A DNA stretch of 64,000 nucleotides from Minwuiaceae bacterium (lineage in GTDB: Bacteria > Pseudomonadota > Alphaproteobacteria > Minwuiales > Minwuiaceae), in NCBI GenBank assembly GCA_028278525.1, contig JANQEE010000039.1:144157-208156 (forward strand), given 5' to 3'. The notes beneath the pieces are model-generated. The model worked only from the letters and a program-made list of their open reading frames with translations, made no database searches and was not told the DNA's origin. This document shows positions 43,553-52,370 of this stretch, one piece after another (positions within the stretch are counted from its first letter, which is position 1; the number at the start of each line of letters is the position of its first letter). Position numbers and translations under genes: made by a program.

Positions 43553-45814
43553 ATGAATCCAAAATCGATGCGCCTTACATCGGCGCCGGGTTTTGCGGCC
43601 ATGCTGTTCGCGGTCGCACTCACCGGTTGTGGCGGCGGCTCGGGCGGTGGCGTCGCCAGCGGAGGCGGGGGCGGGCCAGCTCCGCTGGCGCCGCCGGCGG
43701 CTCCGGCGTCGTTCGAAACAGCCGAATTCTTCTTGAACGGCAGCCTCGATCAGATCAACGCCCAGGAAGCCTATGCGACGGGGACCAGCGGCCAGGGCGT
43801 GACCGTTGCGGTCGTCGATACTGGGATCGATCCGACGCATCCCGACTTGGCCGGCAACATCTCGCCCGCCAGCGTCAATATTCTCACCAATTCGACGATC
43901 GACGACGACGACGGCCACGGCACCGCCGTCGCCGGCGTGGTTGCCGCGCGGAAGAACGACACCAACACCCACGGCGTCGCCTTCAACGCCACCCTCCTGG
44001 CGGTCAGAGCCAGCAACATCACCGGTACGTTCACAGACAGCGATGTCGCCAACGCGATAACCTACGCGGTTCAGAACGGCGCCGACGTCATCAACTTGAG
44101 CCTTGGTGGTCCGGCTGCCGGAACACCGAATCTGGAACAGGCGCTGATCAGCGCCGCGGCGGCCGGTGTGGTGATCGTCGCCGCGTCGGGCAATGACGGC
44201 AACGCTTTCACACCTCTGTTTCCCGCTGCCTATGCCGGCGATGTCCGTATGGGCGGCCTGCTGCTGGCCGTCGGCGCTGTAGACGGCGCCAACAACCTGG
44301 CCGGCTTCTCGAACATCTGCGGCAATGCGAACGCCAATTTCTGCCTCTACGCCCCCGGCGTGAACGTTCGGACGACAGGGGCTGGCGGCGGCAACGTCAT
44401 CGCCAGCGGGACGTCCTTTGCCGCGCCCCATGTCTCTGGCGCCGTCGCGTTGCTGCTGCAGCTTTTCCCGTCGCTGACCCCGGCCCAGGCGGTGCAAATC
44501 CTGCTAACCTCCGCGACCGACCTCGGCGCCGCCGGCGTGGACAACACCTTCGGACGCGGCCTGCTCGATCTTGACGCGGCCAGCGAGCCCCTCGGCACGC
44601 TGTCGGTTCCGACATCGGACGCAGTCGCCGGCCCGACGATGGCGCTTGAGCAAACCACGATCCGTCTCGGCGCGGCTTTCGGTGATGCCCTCGGCGGCAA
44701 CGCTTTCTTAAGCGACGCCATCATCCTCGACGGATTCGAGCGGCCCTATAAGATCGACCTCGGCCGTAACGTAAAAGGCGCCAAGCGCGACTTCCGCCTC
44801 GACAGCCTGCTGGCCCACCGGGGCACGGAAACCATCGACGTGCCGACCGCCGACGGACTGTCGCTCAGCATCGGCGTGGACCATCGGACCTATTACAGGT
44901 CCAACGCCGCCGGCCTCGCCGAGCAGGCAGCACAGGGTCCTGCGTTCGAGAACCTGAGTGCCGGCGCCGCTTTGACGGACAGCACCCGGCTCGGCTTCGC
45001 CTACAACCTATCGCCCGGACAAACCGCCGCCGCCCGGCACGAGGGCTCGGACACCACGGGCCTGTTCTGGATGTCCGACGACAGCCTCAATCCTCACCTT
45101 TCCCTGATCGGCGCCGGCAATGGTATGAGCCTGCAACAGCGTGTCGGCGACGAGACCCGCCTGTCCTTCACCTGGCTGGATACGGCCGACAGCGACCGCA
45201 CCACCCGCGGCAGCGTCGGCCAGGCCGCGTTGCAGCACGACTTCGCGGCCGGCGGCTCGCTCCGCGTCGGCATTGCATCCGTGCACGAAGACGGCGCCTT
45301 TCTGAACAGCGAAGCCGACGGCGCGTTCGGCGCGGGCACGGAGTCCGACAGCCGCTTCTACAGCCTGTCCGGCTCCATGCCGGTCGGCGACGGCATCGAC
45401 CTGATCGGCAGCGTGACGGTCGCCAACACGACGGTCGACGACGGGGGCGGACTGTTGAAGAACTGGGACAACGTGTGGTCCGGCGCTTTCGGCCTGGGCG
45501 TCGTGGCCCAAGATGTGTTCGCGCCGCAGGACCGCCTCGGCTTCCTCGCCGGCCAGCCGCTTCGCGTTGAAAGCGCCGAAGCAACGCTGACCCTACCCGT
45601 CTCACGCGACCTGGACGGCAATATCATCCAGCAGTCGGAGCGGGTCGACCTGACCCCGAGCGGCCGGGAGATCGACCTCCAGATCGCCTACCAGCACCAA
45701 CTGGCGCCGGGCATCGACGTATCGTCCTGGCTGATGATGCAACTACAGCCCGGCCACGACGCGGATGCCGAACCGGGTTATGGTGCCGGTTTCAAGTTCC
45801 GCGTGACCTACTAG
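43553..45814 (+). CDS. S8 (subtilisin-type) serine protease lipoprotein with C-terminal barrel-like domain
   Basis: 753 residues from ATG 43553 (GGGGTTAGGG upstream). The lipobox LTGC places the acylated cysteine at about residue 26, followed by a glycine-rich linker (GGGSGGGVASGGGGG). The peptidase domain spans about 60-355: D89 in VAVVDTGIDPTHPD, H122 in DGHGTAVAGV and serine near 287 in GTSFAAPHVSG. The last 250-300 residues show alternating-strand patterns ending in FKFRVTY, like an autotransporter beta-barrel. This suggests an outer-membrane-anchored or self-secreting protease. The passenger-barrel boundary is uncertain. Confidence 0.88.
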   Translation: MNPKSMRLTSAPGFAAMLFAVALTGCGGGSGGGVASGGGGGPAPLAPPAAPASFETAEFFLNGSLDQINAQEAYATGTSGQGVTVAVVDTGIDPTHPDLAGNISPASVNILTNSTIDDDDGHGTAVAGVVAARKNDTNTHGVAFNATLLAVRASNITGTFTDSDVANAITYAVQNGADVINLSLGGPAAGTPNLEQALISAAAAGVVIVAASGNDGNAFTPLFPAAYAGDVRMGGLLLAVGAVDGANNLAGFSNICGNANANFCLYAPGVNVRTTGAGGGNVIASGTSFAAPHVSGAVALLLQLFPSLTPAQAVQILLTSATDLGAAGVDNTFGRGLLDLDAASEPLGTLSVPTSDAVAGPTMALEQTTIRLGAAFGDALGGNAFLSDAIILDGFERPYKIDLGRNVKGAKRDFRLDSLLAHRGTETIDVPTADGLSLSIGVDHRTYYRSNAAGLAEQAAQGPAFENLSAGAALTDSTRLGFAYNLSPGQTAAARHEGSDTTGLFWMSDDSLNPHLSLIGAGNGMSLQQRVGDETRLSFTWLDTADSDRTTRGSVGQAALQHDFAAGGSLRVGIASVHEDGAFLNSEADGAFGAGTESDSRFYSLSGSMPVGDGIDLIGSVTVANTTVDDGGGLLKNWDNVWSGAFGLGVVAQDVFAPQDRLGFLAGQPLRVESAEATLTLPVSRDLDGNIIQQSERVDLTPSGREIDLQIAYQHQLAPGIDVSSWLMMQLQPGHDADAEPGYGAGFKFRVTY

Positions 45815-45829
45815 CCACGGGAAAAGCCG

Positions 45830-46108
45830 GTGATCCGACCGTTCGTGCTGCTGGCTTCTTGCCTGCTCCTGGCCTGCTCTCCGAATACGGAGCCAGGCCC
45901 CTCGAAACCGGCGGCGCCCACTCGGGAGGTGCCGCCGAACGCGGTGAAGATCGCGGACGACCTCTACATGGTGCCGCTCGACCAGCCGGTCGAAGGCTGC
46001 CCGGCCTATCGCCAGTTCTCGACCACGAAGATGGTCAACCAGGCGATCTATTACCGGGCCAGGCAGGGCGGCTTTACGTTCGACCGCAACGAAGCCGTCT
46101 GCGATTGA
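45830..46108 (+). CDS. Small lipoprotein
   Basis: 92 residues from GTG 45830. A short signal with lipobox LLLAC (C at 16) is followed by a proline-rich linker and a compact domain with two cysteines (EGCPAYRQFS and EAVCD) that could pair. It starts 15 bases after the protease stop, so they may be co-transcribed. Function unknown; perhaps an envelope partner of the protease. Confidence 0.75.
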   Translation: MIRPFVLLASCLLLACSPNTEPGPSKPAAPTREVPPNAVKIADDLYMVPLDQPVEGCPAYRQFSTTKMVNQAIYYRARQGGFTFDRNEAVCD

Positions 46109-46116
46109 AAAGGCCG

Positions 46117-46527
46117 CTAGGCCGGCCGAAACTTCGGTAGGGTCAACTCAGCGCTGACATCGTCGAACGTAACGGTTACCGCCATACCGGCTCGAATATA
46201 GCGCGGATCACAGCCGATGATATTCGTCGGCATCCGAACCCCTTCCTCCAGATCGACCAGCGCCACCGCATAAGGCACGTCGTCGCGATAGATATCGCCC
46301 GGCACCGGATGGACGACGACGATCCAGCTATAGACAGTGCCGCGCCCCGACGCTTCCAGCCACTCGGCGGCGTCCGACCGGCAAGCCGGACAGAACTGCG
46401 CCGCCGGAAACCGGAACTTGCCGCACCCCTTACATTGTTGAAGTAACAGCCGATGCTCCCGGCAGCCCCGCCAGAACGGCGCGCTATCCGCATCCGGCGC
46501 GGGCACGGGTTTTTGATATGCCGTCAT
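46117..46527 (-). CDS. DUF35 zinc-ribbon/OB-fold protein
   Basis: 136 residues. The rubredoxin-like zinc ribbon CKGCGKFRFPAAQFCPAC (CX2C-X10-CX2C) is followed by an OB fold (GTVYSWIVVVHPVPG, YAVALVDLEEGVRMPTNI). DUF35 proteins partner with thiolase-like proteins in acyl-CoA metabolism and appear next to them. Here the gene lies four bases after the thiolase gene, matching that pairing. Probably an acyl-CoA-binding partner. Confidence 0.9.
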   Translation of the reverse strand: MTAYQKPVPAPDADSAPFWRGCREHRLLLQQCKGCGKFRFPAAQFCPACRSDAAEWLEASGRGTVYSWIVVVHPVPGDIYRDDVPYAVALVDLEEGVRMPTNIIGCDPRYIRAGMAVTVTFDDVSAELTLPKFRPA

Positions 46528-46531
46528 CGCG

Positions 46532-47689
46532 TCAGTTCCTCAACACCATGGCGCCGCCGCAGGTCATCGCACCGGCAGTCGTCAGCGCGATCTCCGCACC
46601 TGGGATCTGGCGTTCGCCCGCATCGCCGCGCAGTTGTTCGACCGCCTCGACCACGTGGTTCAGGCCATGTATGTAGGCTTCCGACAACAATCCGCCATGG
46701 GTGTTGATCGGCAACGCGCCGTCTCGGTCAATCCGGCCGTCCTGCACGAAGTCGCCGCCCTCGCCCGGCTTGCAGAAGCCGAGCCCCTCCAACTGCATCA
46801 CCACGCTGTAGGTGAAGCAGTCGTAAATCTCCGCGACATCGATATCGGCCGGGCCGACGCCGGCGCTCCGCCAGAGATCATCGGCGATGTAATGGGCATA
46901 GTTGCGGCTGTGGTCCGGCCAGCGCATCGCGTCGAACAGGTCGTCGCCCTGAACCGGCCCGCCGCCATAGGCCGCGCCTTTGATATAGACCGGCCTGTGC
47001 CGCAGGTCGCGCGCCCGCTCGGCCGATGTCACCAGTACGGCGCAGGCGCCGTCGCTTTCCAGGCAGATATCCAGCAAATGAAACGGCTCGACGATCATCC
47101 GCGAGTTCTGGTGGTCCTCCAGTGTGATCGGCTCGCGCTGCATCGCCCGCTCGTTCAACGCGGCGTTGCGCCGGCAGGTTACCGCGACGGTGCCAAGCTG
47201 TTCGCTGGTAGTGCCGTATTCGATCATATGCCGCCGGCACCACATCGCCATCGCCTGCGGATAGGTAATCCAGCCGAACGGCGCGGTGTATTGCGTGATG
47301 CCGTGCGCGGCCAGTTCCCGGCCGCCGCCCAGCCGGAATCCGGACCGGCCGTTCATCGCCCGGTAGCACAGCACCGACGTCGCCATCCCGGCCTCGATTG
47401 CCGCCACCGCGGTCTGAATGATCAGGTTGGCCGAATTGCCGCCCGACTGGTAGTCGATCGCATAGCGCGCGTTCGGCAGGCCGAGGCCGGTCGCGACCGA
47501 CATCGCCGGCACCGAGTCGTTGAAGTGAAAACTGATGATGCCGTCGACATCCGCGATTGCCAGACCGGCGTCCGCCGCCGCCTTACCGCAGGCCTCCACC
47601 GCCAGGCTCTGCACCGTGCGGCCGGATCGCTTGGAGTAGTCGGTGAACCCGACCCCGGCAATCGCATACTTGTCGCCTAAGGTCCACAT
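46532..47689 (-). CDS. Thiolase-family (SCP-x/lipid-transfer type) protein
   Basis: 385 residues from ATG 47689; the frame is open upstream to 47770. Motifs: YAIAGVGFTDYSKRSGRTVQ, QSLAVEACGKAAADAGLA, YQSGGNSANLIIQTAVAAIE (where a classical thiolase has the nucleophile cysteine, here replaced by SGGNS), EIYDCFTYSVVMQLEGLGF, and the C-terminal NTHGGLLSEAYIHGLNHVVE. Loss of the usual Cys is common in SCP-x-like thiolases with DUF35 partners, which catalyse retro-aldol reactions on side-chain CoA esters. The substrate is unknown. Confidence 0.9.
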   Translation of the reverse strand: MWTLGDKYAIAGVGFTDYSKRSGRTVQSLAVEACGKAAADAGLAIADVDGIISFHFNDSVPAMSVATGLGLPNARYAIDYQSGGNSANLIIQTAVAAIEAGMATSVLCYRAMNGRSGFRLGGGRELAAHGITQYTAPFGWITYPQAMAMWCRRHMIEYGTTSEQLGTVAVTCRRNAALNERAMQREPITLEDHQNSRMIVEPFHLLDICLESDGACAVLVTSAERARDLRHRPVYIKGAAYGGGPVQGDDLFDAMRWPDHSRNYAHYIADDLWRSAGVGPADIDVAEIYDCFTYSVVMQLEGLGFCKPGEGGDFVQDGRIDRDGALPINTHGGLLSEAYIHGLNHVVEAVEQLRGDAGERQIPGAEIALTTAGAMTCGGAMVLRN

Positions 47690-47705
47690 ATCGCTACTCC
47701 ACCCG

Positions 47706-48500
47706 TTACCGCGTTCTCTTGTACTCGGGCTTGCGCTTTTCCTTGAACGCCTCCAGCCCCTCCATCGCATCCGCGTCGGTCGTGGCGTAGCGATGCACGA
47801 AATCGATCTCCAGGGCCAAACCCGCCTCCAGATCGGTCTGCCCGGCCTGATGCACCAGATACTTCGCGCCCTTCAGGGCAGACGGGCTTTTCTCCAGCAT
47901 CGCTTCGGCCAGCCGCCGCGTTTCCACCGCCAGCCTGTCGTCAGGTACCGCAAACGTCACGAGGCCGATCCGCTCCGCCTCAACGCCGGTCACCAGTTCC
48001 CCGGTCAGCATCAGCCGTTTCGCCCTCAGCGCGCCGATCGCCCGCGGCAAACGCTGCGATCCGCCGGCGCCGGGCAGTTGCGCGAAGTTGAGATGGCCGT
48101 CGCCGATCCGCGCCTCCGCCGCCGCGATCACGACGTCGCAGGCCAGCATCAGCTCCAGCCCACCTGCGACCGTGACGCCGTTGACGGATGCAATAAAAAT
48201 CTTGTCCGATTCTTCGATCAGCCGGTTGACGTCGTAGAAGTCGCGCAGGAACTGGCTCAGGTCGTCAGGCCGCCGATACAGAGTGAGATAGCCCTCCAGA
48301 TCGCCGCCGGCGGAAAACGCCCGCCCCGCCCCGGTGACGACGACCACGCGGACCGCGCCGTCCTCGTTGATCTGCCCAAGCAGCGCCTTAAGCTCGCGAA
48401 CGGTTCCCCAATCCAGCGGGTTGAGTTTGTCCGGCCTGTTCAGGGTAATCGTGCCGACCGCCCCATCGGCCTCGTAAAGAATATTCTCGAAATTTCCCAT
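47706..48500 (-). CDS. Enoyl-CoA hydratase/isomerase family protein
   Basis: 264 residues of crotonase fold: TLNRPDKLNPLDWGTVRELK, AFSAGGDLEGYL and NGVTVAGGLELMLACDVVIA provide the CoA pocket and oxyanion hole, and GAGGSQRLPRAIG follows. The first catalytic glutamate position is not obvious, so isomerase or hydrolase activity is possible. It is first in the minus-strand run with thiolase and DUF35, pointing to beta-oxidation of an unusual acid. Confidence 0.9.
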   Translation of the reverse strand: MGNFENILYEADGAVGTITLNRPDKLNPLDWGTVRELKALLGQINEDGAVRVVVVTGAGRAFSAGGDLEGYLTLYRRPDDLSQFLRDFYDVNRLIEESDKIFIASVNGVTVAGGLELMLACDVVIAAAEARIGDGHLNFAQLPGAGGSQRLPRAIGALRAKRLMLTGELVTGVEAERIGLVTFAVPDDRLAVETRRLAEAMLEKSPSALKGAKYLVHQAGQTDLEAGLALEIDFVHRYATTDADAMEGLEAFKEKRKPEYKRTR

Positions 48501-48606
48501 AACCCATCAAAGCGCAACCCGCCCCCTCACCGCAATGCCTCCTGCCACAGCGCTTTGACCGGCCTCGCCAGCGTGGTCTATCGTCCAGCCGACAGGGAGA
48601 AACAAA

Positions 48607-49509
48607 ATGCCACTCGTTGAAATCCGCAATGCGCGGTTCCTCGACATCGTCGGCGACGACGTCACGTTCGAACAGCTCGGCTCGGGCTTCGATTTCACGG
48701 AAGGCCCGATCTGGCACCCAACCGAAAAGCATCTGATCTTCAGTGACATGCCCGGCGACCACATGCGCCGGTGGACCGAAGCGGATGGCATTACCACCTT
48801 TCGCAAACCGGCCAACATGGCGAACGGCAATGCCTACGACCGCGAAGGCCGCATCGTCACCTGCGAGCACGCTACCAGCCGGGTAACGCGGACATCGCCG
48901 GACGGTTCGATCGAAACCCTGGCAAGCCACTACGATGGCAAGGAGCTGAACAGCCCGAACGACATTGTCGTCGGCGACGACGGCGCCATCATATTCACCG
49001 ATCCGAGCTTCGGACGCATGCCGTACTACGGCGTGCCCCGCGATGCCGAGCTTTCGTTCCGCGGCGTCTATCGGATCGATCCAGCCGACCTCTCGCTGAC
49101 ATTGCTGGCCGACGACTTCGATCAGCCGAACGGCCTTTGTTTCTCCCGTGACGGTAAGCGGCTGTTCGTCAACGACACCATGCGCCAGCATATCCGCCTG
49201 TTCGACATCGCGGCCGGCGGCACACTCGCCAACGGCCTCGTCTGGGCGGAAACCACGGGCGACGGCGACGGCGCCCCCGACGGCATGAAAATCGACTCCC
49301 AAGGCAACATCTACTGCACCGGCCCGGGCGGTATTCACGTATTCGACAGTAACGCCCAATGCCTGGGCGTCATCCAGGTTCCCGAAGGCACCGCGAACTT
49401 CGCCTTCGGCGACGACGACCTCCGCAGCCTGTTCATCACGGCCTCGACGTCGCTCTACCGCATCCGGGTCAAGGTTCCGGGACACCCGGTGTTTAATCCG
49501 GCCGATTGA
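48607..49509 (+). CDS. SMP-30/gluconolactonase-type protein
   Basis: 300 residues, beta-propeller repeats of the SMP-30 family: FTEGPIWHPTEKHLIFSDMP (metal ligand E), NGNAYDREGRIVTCEHATSR, LNSPNDIVVGDDGAIIFTDP (metal ligand N) and DGAPDGMKIDSQGNIYCTGP (metal ligand D). It likely opens a lactone ring. Shares fold with the protein at 10.8-11.8 kb but only modest identity by eye. Upstream of the Rieske oxygenase gene by 32 bp, so probably in the same operon. Confidence 0.9.
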   Translation: MPLVEIRNARFLDIVGDDVTFEQLGSGFDFTEGPIWHPTEKHLIFSDMPGDHMRRWTEADGITTFRKPANMANGNAYDREGRIVTCEHATSRVTRTSPDGSIETLASHYDGKELNSPNDIVVGDDGAIIFTDPSFGRMPYYGVPRDAELSFRGVYRIDPADLSLTLLADDFDQPNGLCFSRDGKRLFVNDTMRQHIRLFDIAAGGTLANGLVWAETTGDGDGAPDGMKIDSQGNIYCTGPGGIHVFDSNAQCLGVIQVPEGTANFAFGDDDLRSLFITASTSLYRIRVKVPGHPVFNPAD

Positions 49510-49541
49510 GGACCGCGAAGCGGTCCTGTAGTCTGACCTGC

Positions 49542-50741
49542 ATGACCGGTGCAACGGAAACCGAGGCGACACCGGGGTGGGCAGGACACGAACTGAGCCT
49601 GCCCGCCTGGACCTACGACAACGCCGAGTTTTTCGAACTCGAGCGCGAGCGTATTTTCATGCGCTCCTGGCAGGTGGTCTGTCATCTGAACGACATCCCC
49701 AAGCCGGGCGACTACTTCGTCTTCGAGTTCCTGGATGAACCGCTGATGGTCGTGCGCGGCGACGACGGTGCCGCACGCGGTTTCTACAATGTCTGCCGCC
49801 ACCGCGCCGCGCGCCTGTTGGACGGCGAAGGCGGCGGCGCGACCGGCTCCTGCCCGGGCCGCATCCGCTGTCCCTACCATGCCTGGACCTACGATCTGCG
49901 GGGCCGTTTGTCGAACGTACCGCGCGAAGCTGCCTACCCGGGCCTTGACAAGCAAGCACACGGGCTGGTCCCGCTGGAAACGGAAACCTGGTTCGGCTTC
50001 GTCTTCGTCCGCTGCGAGCCGGGCGGGCCGTCGGTCGCCGACATGATGGCCCCGTTCGAGGACGAAATCCGCCCCTACCGGTTCGAGGAGATGCAGGCGA
50101 CCGGCCGCGTCACGCTCAGGCCACGCCGGGTCAACTGGAAGAATCTCATCGACAATTACATGGACGGCCTGCATATCTCAGTCGCCCATAGAGGCCTGAA
50201 AGGCATCGTCGGACGCTCCTACGCCCTGGAGAGCCGGGAGCACGTGCAGCAGATGTCCGGCGAGATCGAAATCGCCGCCGGCGCCGGCTGGTCGGAGAAG
50301 GCCTACGCGGCCCTGCTGCCGGACCAGCCGTACCTGCCGGCAAGCCACAAGCGCCATTGGCGCTATTACCTGCTCTGGCCGAACATCGCCTTCGACGTCT
50401 ATCCGGACCAGATCGACTTCATGCAGATGATCCCGCTCAGCCCGACCGAGACGCTGATCCGCGAAATCCCGTACGCCCTGCCGGACTCGACGCGCGAGAT
50501 GCGGCTAACCCGCTACCTCAACTGGCGAATCAACCGCGTCGTCAACGCCGAGGATCACGGCCTGATCGAACGGGTGCAATCGGGCATGCGCAGCCGCAGT
50601 TTCAAGCAAGGTCCGTTCTCCGAGGACGAGATCTGCCTGACGGCCTTCGCCCGCAAGATGCGCCAGACCCTGCCCGTCTGCCGACTGCCGGACCCGCCGC
50701 CCCCGGGCGGCATCAGGGCATCGCTCCGGACCGCCGGCTGA
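49542..50741 (+). CDS. Rieske-type oxygenase alpha subunit
   Basis: 399 residues from ATG 49542. Rieske domain motifs CRHRAARLLDG (C-x-H) and CPYHAWTYDLRG (C-x2-H) are followed by the mononuclear-iron region NWKNLIDNYMDGLHISVAHR, with two histidines five apart and an upstream acid/asparagine as bridge. It hydroxylates or demethylates a small organic compound; the absence of the usual ECYHC motif suggests a substrate such as a choline-, carnitine- or stachydrine-type compound rather than an arene. No reductase or ferredoxin gene is adjacent. Four bases before the next gene. Confidence 0.9.
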   Translation: MTGATETEATPGWAGHELSLPAWTYDNAEFFELERERIFMRSWQVVCHLNDIPKPGDYFVFEFLDEPLMVVRGDDGAARGFYNVCRHRAARLLDGEGGGATGSCPGRIRCPYHAWTYDLRGRLSNVPREAAYPGLDKQAHGLVPLETETWFGFVFVRCEPGGPSVADMMAPFEDEIRPYRFEEMQATGRVTLRPRRVNWKNLIDNYMDGLHISVAHRGLKGIVGRSYALESREHVQQMSGEIEIAAGAGWSEKAYAALLPDQPYLPASHKRHWRYYLLWPNIAFDVYPDQIDFMQMIPLSPTETLIREIPYALPDSTREMRLTRYLNWRINRVVNAEDHGLIERVQSGMRSRSFKQGPFSEDEICLTAFARKMRQTLPVCRLPDPPPPGGIRASLRTAG

Positions 50742-50744
50742 CTG

Positions 50745-52364
50745 ATGGCCGCACGTCCCGCCTATGACGCCGTCATTGTTGGCGGCGGCCACAACGGCTT
50801 GGTCTGCGCCTGTTACCTCGCCGGCGCCGGACTGAAGGTGCGGCTGCTGGAACGCCGCGACGTGGTCGGCGGCGCGGCCGTCACGGAAGAATTCCATCCC
50901 GGCTTCCGCAACTCGGTGGCCAGCTATACGGTCAGCCTTTTGCAGCCGAAGATCATCCGCGACCTCAACCTGCACGAACACGGTCTTCGAGTGTTGGAAC
51001 GGCCGATGTCTAACTTCCTGCCGCTGGACGATGGGCGCTACTTCAAGTTCATGGGCGAGCGTACGGCCACCCAGGCCGAGATCGCGCGCTTCTCCAACCG
51101 CGACGCGGACCGCCTGCCGGCGCTGGAAGACATGCTGGACGGTATCGCGGAAGTGCTGCGCGGTCTGGTCCTCGAAACCCCACCCAATGCCGGCGGCGGC
51201 CTGATCGACATGATCCGCGGCCTGAAGGTCGGCAACCGGCTGCGCCACCTGTCCGAGGCCCAGCGCCGCGATCTGCTGGACCTGTTCACCAAAAGCGCCG
51301 GCGACATCCTGGATTCCTGGTTCGAGTCGGAGCCGATCAAGGCGGCGTTCGGCTTCGACGCCGTGGTCGGCAGCTTCCAGAGCCCCTACGCGCCGGGCTC
51401 CGCCTACGTCATGCTGCATCACGCCTTCGGCGAGGTGAACGGCAAGAAGGGCAAATGGGGCCACGCGGTCGGCGGCATGGGCGCGATCACCCAGGCGATG
51501 GCCCGGGAGGCGGAACGCCGCGGCGTCGAGATCAGCCTATCCTCGTCGGTTCGCGAGGTCGCGGTCGACGGCAAGGCGGCGACCGGCGTCGTGCTGGAGG
51601 ACGGCAGCCAAATCGATGCCCGCGTTATCGTCGCGAACCTGCATCCCAAACTGCTCTACCAGCGTCTGATCGACCCGGACGCACTCGACGCCGACTTCCG
51701 CCATCGCATCGACGGCTACAAATCTCGGTCCGGTACGTTCCGTATGAATGTGGCCCTGTCCGAACTGCCTGACTTCTCCTGCCTGCCCGGGACGCAGGCG
51801 GCCGAACACCACATGTCCGGCATCGTCATCGCGCCGTCGCTGAAATACATGGACAAGGCCTTCCAGGACGCCTGGAACGACGGCTGGTCCAGCCAGCCGA
51901 TCGTCGAAATCCTGATCCCGAGCACCATGGACGACAGCCTGGCGCCTGAGGGCGCGCATGTCGCCAGCCTGTTTTGCCAGCACTTCAATCCTGACCTGCC
52001 CGACGGCCGCAGCTGGGATGACGTCCGCGACCACGTCGCCGACCTGATCATCGACACCGTCGACCGCTACGCCCCCAACTTCAAACGCAGCGTGGTCGGC
52101 CGCATGGCTTTGTCGCCGGTGGACCTGGAGCGCAAGTTCGGCCTGGTCGGCGGCGATATCTTCCACGGCACCTTGACGCTCGACCAGCTCTACAGCGCCC
52201 GGCCCGTGCTGGGTCACGGCAACTACCGCGGTCCCCTGAAGCATCTCTACATGTGCGGCTCCGGCACCCACCCGGGCGGCGGCGTCAGCGGCGCGCCCGG
52301 CCATAACGCCGCCCGCGAGATCCTGCGCGACCTCCGCCCCGGCAGCGCCAGGCGGATGGCCTGA
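50745..52364 (+). CDS. CrtI/PYROXD2-like FAD-dependent oxidoreductase
   Basis: 539 residues. The FAD fold starts YDAVIVGGGHNGLVCACYLA and ERRDVVGGAAVTEEFHPGF, and ends MCGSGTHPGGGVSGAPGHNA, the C-terminal flavin contact of phytoene-desaturase-like enzymes. There are no carotenoid genes nearby, so the PYROXD2-like branch with unknown substrates is more likely. It starts three bases after the Rieske gene stop, so they are presumably co-translated and act on one pathway. Confidence 0.88.
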   Translation: MAARPAYDAVIVGGGHNGLVCACYLAGAGLKVRLLERRDVVGGAAVTEEFHPGFRNSVASYTVSLLQPKIIRDLNLHEHGLRVLERPMSNFLPLDDGRYFKFMGERTATQAEIARFSNRDADRLPALEDMLDGIAEVLRGLVLETPPNAGGGLIDMIRGLKVGNRLRHLSEAQRRDLLDLFTKSAGDILDSWFESEPIKAAFGFDAVVGSFQSPYAPGSAYVMLHHAFGEVNGKKGKWGHAVGGMGAITQAMAREAERRGVEISLSSSVREVAVDGKAATGVVLEDGSQIDARVIVANLHPKLLYQRLIDPDALDADFRHRIDGYKSRSGTFRMNVALSELPDFSCLPGTQAAEHHMSGIVIAPSLKYMDKAFQDAWNDGWSSQPIVEILIPSTMDDSLAPEGAHVASLFCQHFNPDLPDGRSWDDVRDHVADLIIDTVDRYAPNFKRSVVGRMALSPVDLERKFGLVGGDIFHGTLTLDQLYSARPVLGHGNYRGPLKHLYMCGSGTHPGGGVSGAPGHNAAREILRDLRPGSARRMA

Positions 52365-52370
52365 CACCGG

